The notes: a model not told the origin generated them from the sequence alone. A stretch of 64,000 bases of DNA from Faecalibacterium sp. I4-1-79 (GCF_023347235.1 NZ_CP094467.1:2790001-2854000); one strand, 5' to 3'. Shown: positions 13,065 to 22,761, counted from the stretch's first letter. A program made the numbers and translations.

Positions 13065-14384
13065 TCAGCCGAGAACTGCGGGCACCTGATCGTTCATGTT
13101 CTGGATGCCCTCGTCCACGGTCTCGCTCATGGTCATAATGGCATCGTGCTCGGCGTTCAGGATGGTCTCGATATCAGATGCGTACTGGGTGTAGGGCATT
13201 TCCAGATAGACATTGCTGGTGGTCAGTGCATCCACAGAATTGCTGTCCTCGGGGAAGCCCTCGGTGGACTTGATGATCTCGGCGGTAGCAGCGGAGCCGC
13301 AGGCCGGGAAGGTGCCGGTCTTGGCAATGGCCTGTGCGCCCTCTTCGGAGACACACCAGTTGATGAAGTCGGCAGCGGCCTCTGCCTTGGGAGAATCGGC
13401 GTTGATGGCCAGACTGGTCACAGTGCCCAGCGTAGAACCAGCCTCTGCACCGGCGGGGTGCGGGTACTTGACGATGCCCCAGTTGAACTTGGTCTCGGCA
13501 TCCTTCATGTAAGCTTCCAGCGTGGAAATGAACCAGCTGCCCATGTTGACCATTGCGCACTGCTGGTTCTCAAAGGCTGCGGAGTAGTGCAGAGAAGAGG
13601 TCTTGAGGTAGCCGTAGTCCATGCAGATGCCGTCCTTCTGCTGGGCAATGACCATATCGTAGGTGGGCTTCATGAAGTCGTATTTGCCGTCGATGATGGT
13701 GTTCTTGCCGTCCAGAATGGAGAACAGAGAAGCGGCAGAGCGCCAGGTGTGGTAGTGGCAGCCATAGACCTTAGTGTCGCCGGAGCCGCTGGTCATCTTG
13801 CGGGCCAGAGCGTCGTAATCTTCCATCGTCAGGTCATTGGAGGGATACTCCACACCGGCCTTATCGAACAGATCCTTGTTGTAGTACAGCACCCAGAAGT
13901 CGCTGCGGAAGGGCACGGCGTAGAAGTTGCCGTCATCGGTGGTCAGCTGCTCGATGGTGCCGTTGAAATCGCCGGTATCGCGGGTCAGCACCTCGTTCAG
14001 GGGCTTGAGGTAGTCCAGATTGATCAGGTTTGCGTAGCCGGGGATATCCTTGACGGTCACGACATCCAGATCGGCGCTGCCGGCCAGCTGGGTAGCCAGA
14101 ACGGTCATGTAATCGCTGGAGCCCAGATCCACCATCTCGATGGTCACGTCCTTGTGGCTTGCCATGTAGCCGTCGGCCATGGCCTGCCAGTAGGGGGTGG
14201 ACTCCTTATCCCACACCGACCACTGCAGGGTAACAGGGCCTGCGGCTGCGGCTGCAGCGGTGGAACCGGCAGTGGAGGAAGCAGCAGTGGAGCTTGCGGA
14301 AGAGCCGCCGCAGGCGCTCAGGGCAGCAGCTGCGCCGCAGGCAGCGGCAGCGGTAAGGAACGAACGACGAGAGATCTTTTTCAT
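13065..14384 (-). CDS. Extracellular solute-binding lipoprotein with Tat-type signal
   Basis: A 439-residue family 1 sugar-binding protein of the CUT1 importer. The N terminus carries both a twin-arginine motif (SRRSFL, residues 5-10) and a lipobox (LSAC, Cys25), followed by a Ser/Ala-rich linker to about residue 45. This predicts folding in the cytoplasm, Tat export and lipid anchoring. The start at 14384 is chosen over an upstream in-frame ATG because GGAGGA precedes it. It is the first gene of the leftward operon and faces the sensor kinase gene. The Tat translocase genes are at 49412-51110 in this window. The bound sugar is unknown; a uronide oligosaccharide is inferred. Confidence 0.92.
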   Translation of the reverse strand: MKKISRRSFLTAAAACGAAAALSACGGSSASSTAASSTAGSTAAAAAAGPVTLQWSVWDKESTPYWQAMADGYMASHKDVTIEMVDLGSSDYMTVLATQLAGSADLDVVTVKDIPGYANLINLDYLKPLNEVLTRDTGDFNGTIEQLTTDDGNFYAVPFRSDFWVLYYNKDLFDKAGVEYPSNDLTMEDYDALARKMTSGSGDTKVYGCHYHTWRSAASLFSILDGKNTIIDGKYDFMKPTYDMVIAQQKDGICMDYGYLKTSSLHYSAAFENQQCAMVNMGSWFISTLEAYMKDAETKFNWGIVKYPHPAGAEAGSTLGTVTSLAINADSPKAEAAADFINWCVSEEGAQAIAKTGTFPACGSAATAEIIKSTEGFPEDSNSVDALTTSNVYLEMPYTQYASDIETILNAEHDAIMTMSETVDEGIQNMNDQVPAVLG

Positions 14385-14548
14385 AAGTGTGTCCTCCTTC
14401 AGGGCAGTGTGTTTGTTCTGTGCAGCGGTCTCCCCCGTGCCGGGGAGCCGCTCGCTTTTGTTGACACTAGGATACCGCACAAACGCAAAAACCGGAATGG
14501 AAAAATTCCGGGAAGAGTTGCAGTTTTTCTGTATCTTTTAAAAAAAGA

Positions 14549-14581
14549 TGCACTTTCTTACACTGGAGTCTGCACTTTCTT
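14549..14581. promoter_or_regulatory. Direct repeat TGCACTTTCTT, candidate YesN operator
   Basis: TGCACTTTCTT occurs at 14549-14559 and again at 14571-14581, a 22-base period or two helical turns. It lies between the divergent glycan operons. AraC-type activators such as the adjacent YesN typically bind such paired half-sites. Confidence 0.5.
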
Positions 14582-14655
14582 GTTCTCTTGCACAGTTTAC
14601 ATCCATGGCACAAGAAAAAAGCGTATAAAGTACACAATTTTCATGAAAAAAGTCG

Positions 14656-14684
14656 TTGACAAACCGCGCCGGAATCAGTACTGT
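14656..14684 (+). promoter_or_regulatory. Probable promoter of the yesM-yesN operon
   Basis: TTGACA (14656-14661) and TACTGT (14679-14684) are 17 bases apart. The start codon lies 44 bases downstream of the -10. Confidence 0.55.
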
Positions 14685-14728
14685 ATAAAGGAAAGAATGC
14701 AAAATATTACCGGAAAGGAGGCACCGTT

Positions 14729-16546
14729 ATGAAGAGCAGCCATCGTTTCCCGCTGCGGCGGCAGATCGTGTGGGGAATGCGCTTTTTTACCTTTCTTACC
14801 TCGCTGGCCGTGGGCGCGGCGCTGTTCATCCTCTCCAACCAATATGTGCGCGCCAACTCCCTGCAGGCGGCAGAGTTCAACCTGCGGCTGGTGGCTACCT
14901 CCATCGAGACCAGTCTGGACAGCGCCGATGCTCTTTTGAACTGGGCTTCCATCGACAGCACCGTGCGGCGGTACATCACGCAGGAAAATATCAATGGTAC
15001 CCAGACCATTGCCGCTTACGAAGCCATGCAGGAAAAATACTATTCCAGCACCCTGTACAGCCATATCCTCCGCTTCTTTATTACCAATGAGAACGACCGG
15101 CATTTGCAGTTCGGCACGCTGAACTCCTCGGCGGCGCTCAACCGCACCAGCATAAATCAGTTTCTCACCAAGGGGTACGGGATGCAGTTCACCACCGACC
15201 CGCTGCTGCCCGGCAGTCCGGGCTGCATCGCCCTCAGCCAGCCTGTCCGCTGCGGCAAGGGCACCTTGCACCGGGGCAGCACCTACCTTGCGCTGGATAC
15301 TGCCATTATCACCGACCCGGCAGCAGGTTACAGCCTGACCGACGGCAGCGCGTTGTACTGGGAGATGGGCAGCCGCCTGTGGCAGATCGAAAACGGCAGC
15401 CTGACCGAGATTGAAAACCCGCTGCGGGAGGTGGACTATACCCTGCGCACCGGCAGCAATAACGGCGTGACAGAGCAGACCGCATGGCAGGGCAAGGTGC
15501 AGCTGGACGGCCAGAAGTATTATGTAGTCAAGGTAACGCTGAACGGCCGCAGCGCGGCGCTGGTACAGCTTTTGCCCGCAAATACCTTTTTGCTGCACTA
15601 CGGCGTGTACCTGTGGCTGGTCGCCCTTGGCACTGCCATCATCTGGGGACTGAGCTTTTTGATGCAGCATTGGCTGGAGCAGGTCATCACCCGCCCGGTG
15701 GAGGCGCTGCAAAAGCGCATTGAGACCGTGGGCAGCGGCAACTTTGCCCCGGACCGCACGGTGGAGTGGAACAACGAGCTGGGCGACATCGGCCGGGGCA
15801 TCAACCAGTTGGCAGAGAACGTGGACAGCCTGATGACCCGCCGGGTGGAGGACGAGCGCCGCAAGCAGGAGCTGGAATACCGGATGCTGCAAAACGAGGT
15901 GAACCCGCACTTTATCTACAACACCCTCAACAGCATCCGCTGGATGGCCACCATCCAGCACGCACCCGGCATTGCCGAGATGGTCACCGCCTTTGCGCGG
16001 CTGACCAAGAGCATCTCCAAAGGCACCCAGAAGCTGGTGCCTTTGCAGGAGGAGCTGGCATTGCTCAACGATTACTTTACCATCCAGCAGTACCGCTACG
16101 GCGGTGACCTGGAGATTGAGGTCTCCCGCATTGAAAGTGAGACCCTTTGCCGGGACTGCATGATCCCCCGGTTCACCTTGCAGCCGCTGGTGGAAAACGC
16201 CATCTTCCACGGGCTGGAGCCCAAGGGCGGCCACGGCAGCGTGCTGCTGGATATCTCCACCGACCCAGATACCGGGGACGTACTGCTGCGCATTACCGAC
16301 GACGGCGTGGGCATGCCGCCGGAGCTGGTTGCTCACCTTCTGGACGAGCCCGCCGAGGGTGCCGAAAAGGCTGAAAAGTTCCGTCATGTCGGCCTGTGGA
16401 ACGTGAACCGCCGCATCCGGTATTCCTTTGGCGAGGGCTACGGCCTGACCATTGAAAGCGAAGAGGACGTGGGCACCGAGGTCACCATCCGGCTGCCCTA
16501 TCAACAGAAAGGAGACAGCCATGCTGCGGATATTACTGGTGGATGA
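14729..16546 (+). CDS. yesM: Sensor histidine kinase, YesM family
   Basis: A 605-residue membrane kinase. Transmembrane segments are at about residues 19-38 and 287-306, bounding a large extracytoplasmic sensor domain, and a HAMP domain follows (about 308-360). The His_kinase domain carries the phospho-acceptor His394 in NEVNPHFIYNTLNSIRW. The HATPase_c domain has an N box (PLVENAIFHGLEP) and a G box (DDGVGMP). Ribosome binding site AAGGAGG precedes the ATG. YesM kinases sense extracellular oligosaccharides and phosphorylate a YesN partner. The next gene overlaps its end by 26 bases, consistent with a coupled two-component system controlling both flanking operons. Confidence 0.93.
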   Translation: MKSSHRFPLRRQIVWGMRFFTFLTSLAVGAALFILSNQYVRANSLQAAEFNLRLVATSIETSLDSADALLNWASIDSTVRRYITQENINGTQTIAAYEAMQEKYYSSTLYSHILRFFITNENDRHLQFGTLNSSAALNRTSINQFLTKGYGMQFTTDPLLPGSPGCIALSQPVRCGKGTLHRGSTYLALDTAIITDPAAGYSLTDGSALYWEMGSRLWQIENGSLTEIENPLREVDYTLRTGSNNGVTEQTAWQGKVQLDGQKYYVVKVTLNGRSAALVQLLPANTFLLHYGVYLWLVALGTAIIWGLSFLMQHWLEQVITRPVEALQKRIETVGSGNFAPDRTVEWNNELGDIGRGINQLAENVDSLMTRRVEDERRKQELEYRMLQNEVNPHFIYNTLNSIRWMATIQHAPGIAEMVTAFARLTKSISKGTQKLVPLQEELALLNDYFTIQQYRYGGDLEIEVSRIESETLCRDCMIPRFTLQPLVENAIFHGLEPKGGHGSVLLDISTDPDTGDVLLRITDDGVGMPPELVAHLLDEPAEGAEKAEKFRHVGLWNVNRRIRYSFGEGYGLTIESEEDVGTEVTIRLPYQQKGDSHAADITGG

Positions 16547-17783
16547 TGAGCCGCTGGTGCTCATCGGCCTGCAGGGGATGCTGGAATGGGAAAAGCTGGG
16601 CTATACCGTCTGCGGCACCGCCCGCAACGGCAAGCTGGCGCTGGAACTCATTGAGCGGGAGAAGCCGGATATCGTCATTGCCGACGTAAAAATGCCGGTG
16701 ATGGACGGGCTTACCCTTGCCCGCACCTGCCGGGAACGCAGCGCCCTGCCCGCCTTTATCATGCTGACCAGTTTTGAAGAATTTGATTACATCAAGCAGG
16801 CCATGGGTGCCGGGGTGGTGGATTATCTGGTCAAGCTGGACCTGACCCCCGAGAACCTGCAAACCGCCCTTGCCAAGGCCGCCGAAAAGGTAAAAAAGGA
16901 GCGTGCTTTGCTGGGCGAATTGTCGGCACAGGAAAATCTTGCCGAGAGTGTGCGCAGCTATCAGGAGCGTTTTTTCGTGCGGCTGTACGCCGGGCTGTTC
17001 CCGGACGAAGCCGCATTGGAGCAGCCTTTGCAGCACATGGAGCTGAACCTTGCAAGCGACGCCTATCTTGTAGCCAGCTGCGAGATCATCGCCAACACCG
17101 CCCTTACTCCCGCCCAGCAGCTGAAGCTGAGCTTTTCCTGCGGGCGGATGCTGGAGACCACCCTGCAGAACTATCTGCCCTGCTATGTGACCGGGGCGGA
17201 TGCCATGCGCTGCAATGTGCTGTTCTGCCTGACCGATGTCCAGTGCCAGAACTACCGGACGGTGCTGCGCCCGTTGCTGGAACGCGCCAGCCAAATTCTA
17301 TACAACTATTTCACGGTACGGCTGCTCTGGGCGGTAGGTCGCCCCACCGGCTCCCTGCTGGGGCTGGCGCGCCGCTGCCGGGAAAACGCCCACCTGCAGC
17401 CCCTGCTCACGGTGGAGCAGCCCATCCAGTTCGTGGAGGTCAACGAGGGCGACGCCACCGCCGGGAAGATGCAGGTGGTGGCACAGGTGCAGGAGTATAT
17501 TAAGAATCACCTTTCGGAAAAACTGACGCTGGCCGATGTGGCGGCTGTATTCAATTTTTCGCCCAACTACCTCAGCCAGCTGTTCGGCAAATACGGCGAC
17601 AGCGGCTTTGTGGAGTACATCACCGAGACCCGCATCGCTGCGGCGAAGGAGATGCTGGAACAGGGCGATTTGAAAGTATACGAGATCGCTGAGAAACTGG
17701 GGTACGAAAGCGCCTTTTATTTTTCCAAGGTGTTCAAAAAGGTCACAGGGCTCAGCCCGCGGGAATACCAGCAAAGTATTTAA
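16521..17783 (+). CDS. yesN: Response regulator with AraC DNA-binding domain, YesN family
   Basis: A 420-residue regulator. The receiver domain (about residues 2-120) has DD at 8-9, phospho-acceptor Asp55 in VIADVKMPVMDG and Lys105-type VKLD. A variable middle follows, then a C-terminal AraC helix-turn-helix pair (about 320-418) with FNFSPNYLSQLFGK and KVFKKVTGLSPREYQQ. The ATG at 16521 follows GGAGA and lies inside the end of the kinase gene. It likely activates both divergent glycan operons through the repeat at 14549-14581. Confidence 0.93.
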   Translation: MLRILLVDDEPLVLIGLQGMLEWEKLGYTVCGTARNGKLALELIEREKPDIVIADVKMPVMDGLTLARTCRERSALPAFIMLTSFEEFDYIKQAMGAGVVDYLVKLDLTPENLQTALAKAAEKVKKERALLGELSAQENLAESVRSYQERFFVRLYAGLFPDEAALEQPLQHMELNLASDAYLVASCEIIANTALTPAQQLKLSFSCGRMLETTLQNYLPCYVTGADAMRCNVLFCLTDVQCQNYRTVLRPLLERASQILYNYFTVRLLWAVGRPTGSLLGLARRCRENAHLQPLLTVEQPIQFVEVNEGDATAGKMQVVAQVQEYIKNHLSEKLTLADVAAVFNFSPNYLSQLFGKYGDSGFVEYITETRIAAAKEMLEQGDLKVYEIAEKLGYESAFYFSKVFKKVTGLSPREYQQSI

Positions 17784-17797
17784 AATCGGAGGCTTTT

Positions 17798-19594
17798 ATG
17801 ATACAGGAACAACTTGCCCATCTGCCGGAATTTCTTCCCGATTACCGGCCCTTCCCCCCTGCCAAGGAACGCACCGCATGGCAGGGGCTGCCCCTGCGGG
17901 CAAAGCAGCGCTTTTTGCAGGCGGGGGAAGCCGCACTGCAAACGCCCATTGCGCCCCTGCCGCTCTCGCTCTGGCTGGATTTCACCCACACTGGGCGGCG
18001 CACGCCATGGGAGACGGCTTACTTCTCCCGCCGGGCGCGGCTGTGCGCGCTGGTAAGTGCCGAGTGTGTGGAGCACACCGGGCGCTTTCTGGATGAAATT
18101 GCAGATACCGTATGGGCGATCTGTGAGGAAAGCGCATGGCAGCTGCCCGCCCACAACAGCTACATCCGGGACACCCCGCAGCTGCCCCTGCCGGACACCA
18201 CCCGCCCCATCGTGGACCTGTTTGCCGCCGAGACCGGCGCACTGCTGGCGCTGACCCGGTACTTACTGCCCGATGAGCTGGATACTGCCGCGTCGGGCAT
18301 CACGGCGCGGATGGAGCGGGAGCTGAACGCCCGCATCCTGACGCCTTATTTTACAAGCCACTTCTGGTGGATGGGCAACGGCGCAGAGCCTATGTGTAAT
18401 TGGACGAGCTGGTGCACCCAGAATGTGCTGCTCACGGTCTTTCTGCTGCCCACCACGCAGCAGCAGCGGCAGGCTGCCGTCAAACAGGCAGCGTACAGCC
18501 TCGACTGCTTTTTAAAGGACTACGGCGCGGACGGCTGCTGCAACGAGGGTGCGCAGTATTACCGCCACGCCGGGCTGACCCTGTGGGGCTGCCTTGAAAT
18601 TTTGTCCAGCATTGTGCCGGAGGCCTTCTCTCCCCTGTTCCATGAACCTAAAATCAAAAATATCGCGGAGTACATCTGCAATGTCCATGTAGAAGGCCCT
18701 TACTACCTGAACTTTGGCGATTGCAGCCCCCTTGCCGGGCGGTGCGGTGCGCGGGAATACCGCTTTGGGCAGGCTGTGGGCAGCGATGCCCTGCAAGCCC
18801 TTGCGGCGGCAGACTTCCGCGCCGATGCCGACCCCGACCATTTGCAGAACCCGGACGGCAGCGCCCACATCAACCTGTGGTACCGGCTGACCACCGCCTT
18901 TGCAGAAGAAGAAATGATGGCGTACTCCGCAGCGCCCCGGCACCATTTAACGGTGTGGTACCCCAGTGTGGGCGTCTATGCCGCACGGCAGGGCAGCTGG
19001 GTGCTGGGTGCAAAGTTCGGCTCCAACGGCGACAGCCACAACCACAACGATACCGGCAGCATTACCGTGTACAAGGACGGAAGACCGTTTCTCATCGATA
19101 TCGGAGTGGAGAGCTACACCCAAAAGACCTTCAGCCCCCAGCGGTATGAAATTTGGACCATGCAGAGCGCATGGCACAATCTGCCTACCTTTGACGGTGT
19201 GCAGCAACTGCCCGGCGCGGAATACGCCGCCCGGGAGGTGTGCACCGATAAAAACAGCATCACCGGCGAGCTGGCGGACGCGTACCCTCCCATCCCGGGG
19301 CTTACCACCTACCGCCGCAGCGTATCCGTCAGCGAACAGGGCATCACCCTGCGGGACGAAACGGACTATCCCGGCACGGTGGAGCTGACCCTGCTCACCG
19401 AGCAGAAGCCTGCCCCCACTGCGGACGGCTTTGCGGTGGGCACACTGGGCGGCATCCGTTTTGACCCTGCTGCCGTAACGGCTGCTGTTACGGCGGTGCC
19501 CATCACCGACCCGCGCCTGCGCACCGCTTGGCCGGAAACAATCTATAAGATCACCCTGCATTTCCAAAAAATGCTGAACCTCGAACTGTACTAA
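17798..19594 (+). CDS. Heparinase II/III family polysaccharide lyase
   Basis: A 598-residue protein resembling heparinase II/III-type lyases. The N-terminal alpha/alpha toroid (to about residue 350) has aromatic and His-rich motifs (YFTSHFWWMGNGAEPMCNW, CNEGAQYYRHAG). The C-terminal beta-sandwich carries the Heparinase_II_III motif GDSHNHNDTGSITVY at about residues 410-425. No signal peptide is present, so it is a cytoplasmic oligosaccharide lyase. It would create unsaturated uronides for the GH88 enzyme. It is 14 bases downstream of yesN. The exact polymer (heparan, hyaluronan, alginate-like or other) cannot be read from the sequence. Confidence 0.85.
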   Translation: MIQEQLAHLPEFLPDYRPFPPAKERTAWQGLPLRAKQRFLQAGEAALQTPIAPLPLSLWLDFTHTGRRTPWETAYFSRRARLCALVSAECVEHTGRFLDEIADTVWAICEESAWQLPAHNSYIRDTPQLPLPDTTRPIVDLFAAETGALLALTRYLLPDELDTAASGITARMERELNARILTPYFTSHFWWMGNGAEPMCNWTSWCTQNVLLTVFLLPTTQQQRQAAVKQAAYSLDCFLKDYGADGCCNEGAQYYRHAGLTLWGCLEILSSIVPEAFSPLFHEPKIKNIAEYICNVHVEGPYYLNFGDCSPLAGRCGAREYRFGQAVGSDALQALAAADFRADADPDHLQNPDGSAHINLWYRLTTAFAEEEMMAYSAAPRHHLTVWYPSVGVYAARQGSWVLGAKFGSNGDSHNHNDTGSITVYKDGRPFLIDIGVESYTQKTFSPQRYEIWTMQSAWHNLPTFDGVQQLPGAEYAAREVCTDKNSITGELADAYPPIPGLTTYRRSVSVSEQGITLRDETDYPGTVELTLLTEQKPAPTADGFAVGTLGGIRFDPAAVTAAVTAVPITDPRLRTAWPETIYKITLHFQKMLNLELY

Positions 19595-19605
19595 GGAGAA
19601 CTGCC

Positions 19606-20400
19606 ATGGAGACCATCAAGCTGAAAATTCTGGACGAAGCCGGCCACACCCTGATGACCTGTGACGCCGACACCGCCGTATCCCTTGTTTACACCAACGA
19701 GTACCACCCCGGCGACCGGGTGGCACTGGAAATCGACCATCCCGGGCAGTACTGCGTCATCCAGTTCGAGGACACCATGCCCGAAGCCCTTGTATATGTG
19801 GTCAAGCGGGAGATCAATTTCCACATTCCCTTCGGGGAGCAGGCCATCACCTACTCGCCCAAGAGCTTTGCGGGCAGCCGTCACGTTATCCGGGCACGGC
19901 TGGCACTGCCGGAAGAGATTGCCGCCCGGCGGAATCTGGCCTTCAACTGCTATGACGAGCATGGCGACACCGGTTTTTATCCCCACGCCAGCGCCAACGT
20001 AGAAACGCGCGGCGAGGCGGTGTTTGCCGCCCGCAACGCCATCGACGGCATTTTTGAGAACAGCGCCCACGGCAAGTATCCCTACCAGAGCTGGGGCATC
20101 AACCGCGACCCGAACGCAGCCCTGACGCTGGATTTTGGCCGGGAAGTACTGCTGGATGAGCTGCGCATCACCGAGCGGGCAGATTTCCCCCACGACAACT
20201 ACTGGGTCAAGGCCACGGTGGAATTTTCTGATGGCAGCCAGCTGGACATCCCGCTGGTGAAAAGCGCCAAACCCCAGAGCGTGGCCTTTGAGCCCAAGCG
20301 GGTGCGCAGCCTTGTGCTGAAGGATCTGATTCAGGCCGAGGGGACTTCCCCCTTCCCGGCGCTGACCCAAATCGAAGCCTTTGGCACCGAGGTGAAGTAA
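19606..20400 (+). CDS. Discoidin (F5/8 type C)-like protein
   Basis: A 264-residue protein without signal peptide or membrane segment. The C-terminal half (about residues 128-262) has an F5/8 type C-like pattern: ARNAIDGIFENSAHGKYPYQSW then ALTLDFGREVLLDELRIT. The N-terminal half is beta-rich and unassigned. Similar proteins lie beside YesL and heparinase genes in gut Firmicutes. It may bind or process the imported oligosaccharide, but catalysis cannot be claimed. The gene is 11 bases after the lyase and 1 base before the YesL-like gene, so it is part of the same operon. Confidence 0.7.
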   Translation: METIKLKILDEAGHTLMTCDADTAVSLVYTNEYHPGDRVALEIDHPGQYCVIQFEDTMPEALVYVVKREINFHIPFGEQAITYSPKSFAGSRHVIRARLALPEEIAARRNLAFNCYDEHGDTGFYPHASANVETRGEAVFAARNAIDGIFENSAHGKYPYQSWGINRDPNAALTLDFGREVLLDELRITERADFPHDNYWVKATVEFSDGSQLDIPLVKSAKPQSVAFEPKRVRSLVLKDLIQAEGTSPFPALTQIEAFGTEVK

Positions 20401-20401
20401 A

Positions 20402-21805
20402 ATGAGCATCTACAATGCCCTTTATGGGCGGGACGGCCACGGCGTAGGCCCAAACGAGCCGGAGAAAAAAGGCTTTGCACGCTTTTGCCAGATGGTCGGC
20501 CGCGACCTCGGCCAGCTGCTGGGCACGAACCTGATGGTCTGCGTGCTCTGCCTGCCTGCCGCACTGGGGGTCTCGCTGGGCGTGACCCTGCTCTCCCTGC
20601 CGCTGACGGTGGTGTGCAGTGCGGTCACCGGTCTGCTGACCGGCCCTGCCATGGTGCTGCTGGCAGACTGCGCTCTGCGCAGCTTGCAGAACGACCCCTC
20701 CCAGTGGCTGCCCCGGGCAAAGCAGACCCTAGCCGCCCATTGGAAAGCCGCCTGCGGCTTTGGCTGCATTGGCACGCTGGTGCTGGGGCTGCTGTGCTTT
20801 GTATCGGCCTTTGTGTTTGAAGCCGCCGCGCAGCAGGGGTATTACCCCGGGCTTGCCATTCTCGTTTTTCTGGCGCTGGATTTTCTGGTGCTGGCGGTTC
20901 TGGCTACGCTTTGCGCTGCCGTTCTGCCGCTGCAACTGCCCGCCCCGGACAGCTTGCTGCGCCGGGCGGGCAGGCTGCTGGCTGTCGCCCCGGCGCGCTG
21001 CGTCCTGGCAGGCGTTCTCATGCTGGCGGGCATCGGCGGCATGATCTTGCTGTTCCCGGTCAGCGTGTTCTGGGCGGTGCTGTTCGGCTTCTGGCTGCCG
21101 GGGCTGGCAGCGATGCAGACCCTGTTCCCGGTTTTGCGGCAGGAATACGGCGTAGAGGTGCGCAGCATCCCGCGCCCGGCAGCGCCGGATAAGCCCCTGA
21201 CCGCACAGGAGCAGAAAAAGCGCTCCCGCGCCAACTGGTGGTATTACAACTGGGGCATCGTGGCGGTGGCGGCAATGGTCATTGTGGGCGTAGCGTATGT
21301 GGCGCACGGCCTGCTGACTACCGTAGACCCGGACTACACCGTGGCGGTAGTCACGGCGGAGGCCCTGCCGGACGAGGCCGTGCAGCGCCTGCAGACTGCG
21401 CTGGCAGACTATGCGGAGGACGCCAACGGCGACGGGACTGTGGTGGTGCAGGTGAACAACTACACATGGAGCGCCGATGCCGCCCTGACCGACATGAACG
21501 GTCAGATGGCCGGTGCCACCCAGATGAACACCGACCTTGCCAACGGCGAGAGCAAAATCTGGATCTTGGATGACCCGGAGGGCTTCGAACAGGCCTATGG
21601 GGCACTGAGCGAAAAGCTGGGCGCGGAATGGCAGACAAAGCTTATCCCGTGGCGCAGCCAGCCCGCCCTTTCCGGGCTGGAACTGGGCAGCTACAACACT
21701 GCCGCCGATGGCAGCCAGACTGTTGATATCCAGAGCCGCTTTGCCGGGTACAGCGTGGCAGTGTTTGATGCTTCAGATGCGTTGTGGCAGGCGCTCAATT
21801 CGTAA
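20402..21805 (+). CDS. YesL-like (DUF624) membrane protein with extracytoplasmic C-terminal domain
   Basis: A 467-residue membrane protein. The N-terminal 250 residues carry about five or six hydrophobic segments with a YesL/DUF624-like pattern. A later transmembrane segment (about residues 287-307) follows a basic loop (QEQKKRSRANWW), and the last 150 residues are soluble and probably outside. It is about twice the length of a typical YesL, so it appears to be a YesL-like core with an added domain. YesL proteins accompany YesMN systems and sugar importers; their exact role is unknown. Start codon and upstream stop are separated by one base. Confidence 0.75.
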   Translation: MSIYNALYGRDGHGVGPNEPEKKGFARFCQMVGRDLGQLLGTNLMVCVLCLPAALGVSLGVTLLSLPLTVVCSAVTGLLTGPAMVLLADCALRSLQNDPSQWLPRAKQTLAAHWKAACGFGCIGTLVLGLLCFVSAFVFEAAAQQGYYPGLAILVFLALDFLVLAVLATLCAAVLPLQLPAPDSLLRRAGRLLAVAPARCVLAGVLMLAGIGGMILLFPVSVFWAVLFGFWLPGLAAMQTLFPVLRQEYGVEVRSIPRPAAPDKPLTAQEQKKRSRANWWYYNWGIVAVAAMVIVGVAYVAHGLLTTVDPDYTVAVVTAEALPDEAVQRLQTALADYAEDANGDGTVVVQVNNYTWSADAALTDMNGQMAGATQMNTDLANGESKIWILDDPEGFEQAYGALSEKLGAEWQTKLIPWRSQPALSGLELGSYNTAADGSQTVDIQSRFAGYSVAVFDASDALWQALNS

Positions 21806-21880
21806 ACAGAAACGACCGTCCGTTCTCTTTTTGTTTATGTGGTATTCTATACACAGAAAAATAGACGGAGGCATACCGCC

Positions 21881-21988
21881 ATGAATCCCCATACCACGCT
21901 GAATCTTGCCAAGATTGCTCTGTGCGCGGTGGAAACCGTACTGAGGAATACTTCGCCCGATGCAGAGGACTATCCCCCAGCCAGTTGA
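21881..21988 (+). CDS. Short 35-residue ORF, possibly a truncated gene
   Basis: The ATG at 21881 follows GACGGAGG and a promoter-like stretch (TTGTTT and TATTCT). The peptide begins MNPHTTLNLAKIALCAVETV and stops where the mobile-element-like DNA begins. It has no recognised family. It may be a real gene cut short by the element insertion or a chance short frame. Confidence 0.35.
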   Translation: MNPHTTLNLAKIALCAVETVLRNTSPDAEDYPPAS

Positions 21989-22761
21989 ATAAAATAACAA
22001 CGCTGCAAGTGCTTATCGTCAGGCTGTTACAGATGCAGCAGCATAAAACGGACATCTCTTCAATAAAAAAGTCAAGTAGACTTCAATTTGAGCCAAATAG
22101 TAAGACTTCTTATGCTTTACCGTCATAAATTTTTCAAAATCATCTTGACGCACCTTGCGAAACATGATATTCTCTGTCACAAATCTCACTGATTTTGTGG
22201 ATTGGTTTGAAACCATCCACAAGATGTGGTCGTGTTCATTTTGAACACAGCCACAGAAAGTGGTTGGTTATCACCGTGAGACCCACCACTTCCGTGAGGA
22301 AAAGTCCACGAAGAATTTACCGCCCCGCAACACACCCGATTCATTTTGCCGCTGTTTCACCCGACAAAATCCATCGCTGCGCTGCATGGGCGGTATTTTT
22401 CTTTTTTACAAATAAAATCTTATGTAGTTGTACAAATCTCCGAAAATCGTTTTTGGTTGTTGACTGCACAACTTCAAAGTGTTATTCTTACGTTTGAAAG
22501 AAGCAGAACGTAGTGTCCGCACTGCGCCCGGCTTTCTTCATACTGAACCTTGAATCTTGCATAAGCCGTCTGAACGTGATACCGTGCCATGACCTCACAC
22601 TTTCCGTGAGCGAGCCGGACAACGCCGCTGCAAAACAGGGGTAGGAACTGCGTTCGGTGTGAACGGCGATCAACATACACGAGCAGCGGAACTCTCTACT
22701 TATTTTTGCGTCTTAACAATTCGGAAACATTTGTTGAAAATGCGTTTTGAGCGCAGCGGTA
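21989..22761. other. Non-coding left part of the mobilisable element
   Basis: I see no credible protein gene. The stretch holds three consecutive stem-loops between 22195 and 22290: TGTGGAT...TCCACA, GTGTTCA-ttt-TGAACAC nested in GTGG...CCAC, and AGTGGTTGGT...ACCCACCACT. Two short minus frames (67-68 residues) lack ribosome binding sites or recognisable families. It is probably the element left end and regulatory DNA. Confidence 0.4.
22257..22290. repeat. Imperfect AGTGGT palindrome, second member of the family
   Basis: AAAGTGGTTGGTTATCA and TGAGACCCACCACT form imperfect arms. It matches the palindrome at 3200-3234 and the in-gene copy at 25309-25339, and shares flanking bases with the latter. 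Confidence 0.6.

Noticed and set aside
22474-22680. 68-residue minus-strand ORF in the element left end
   Set aside because: No ribosome binding site and no recognisable motif.
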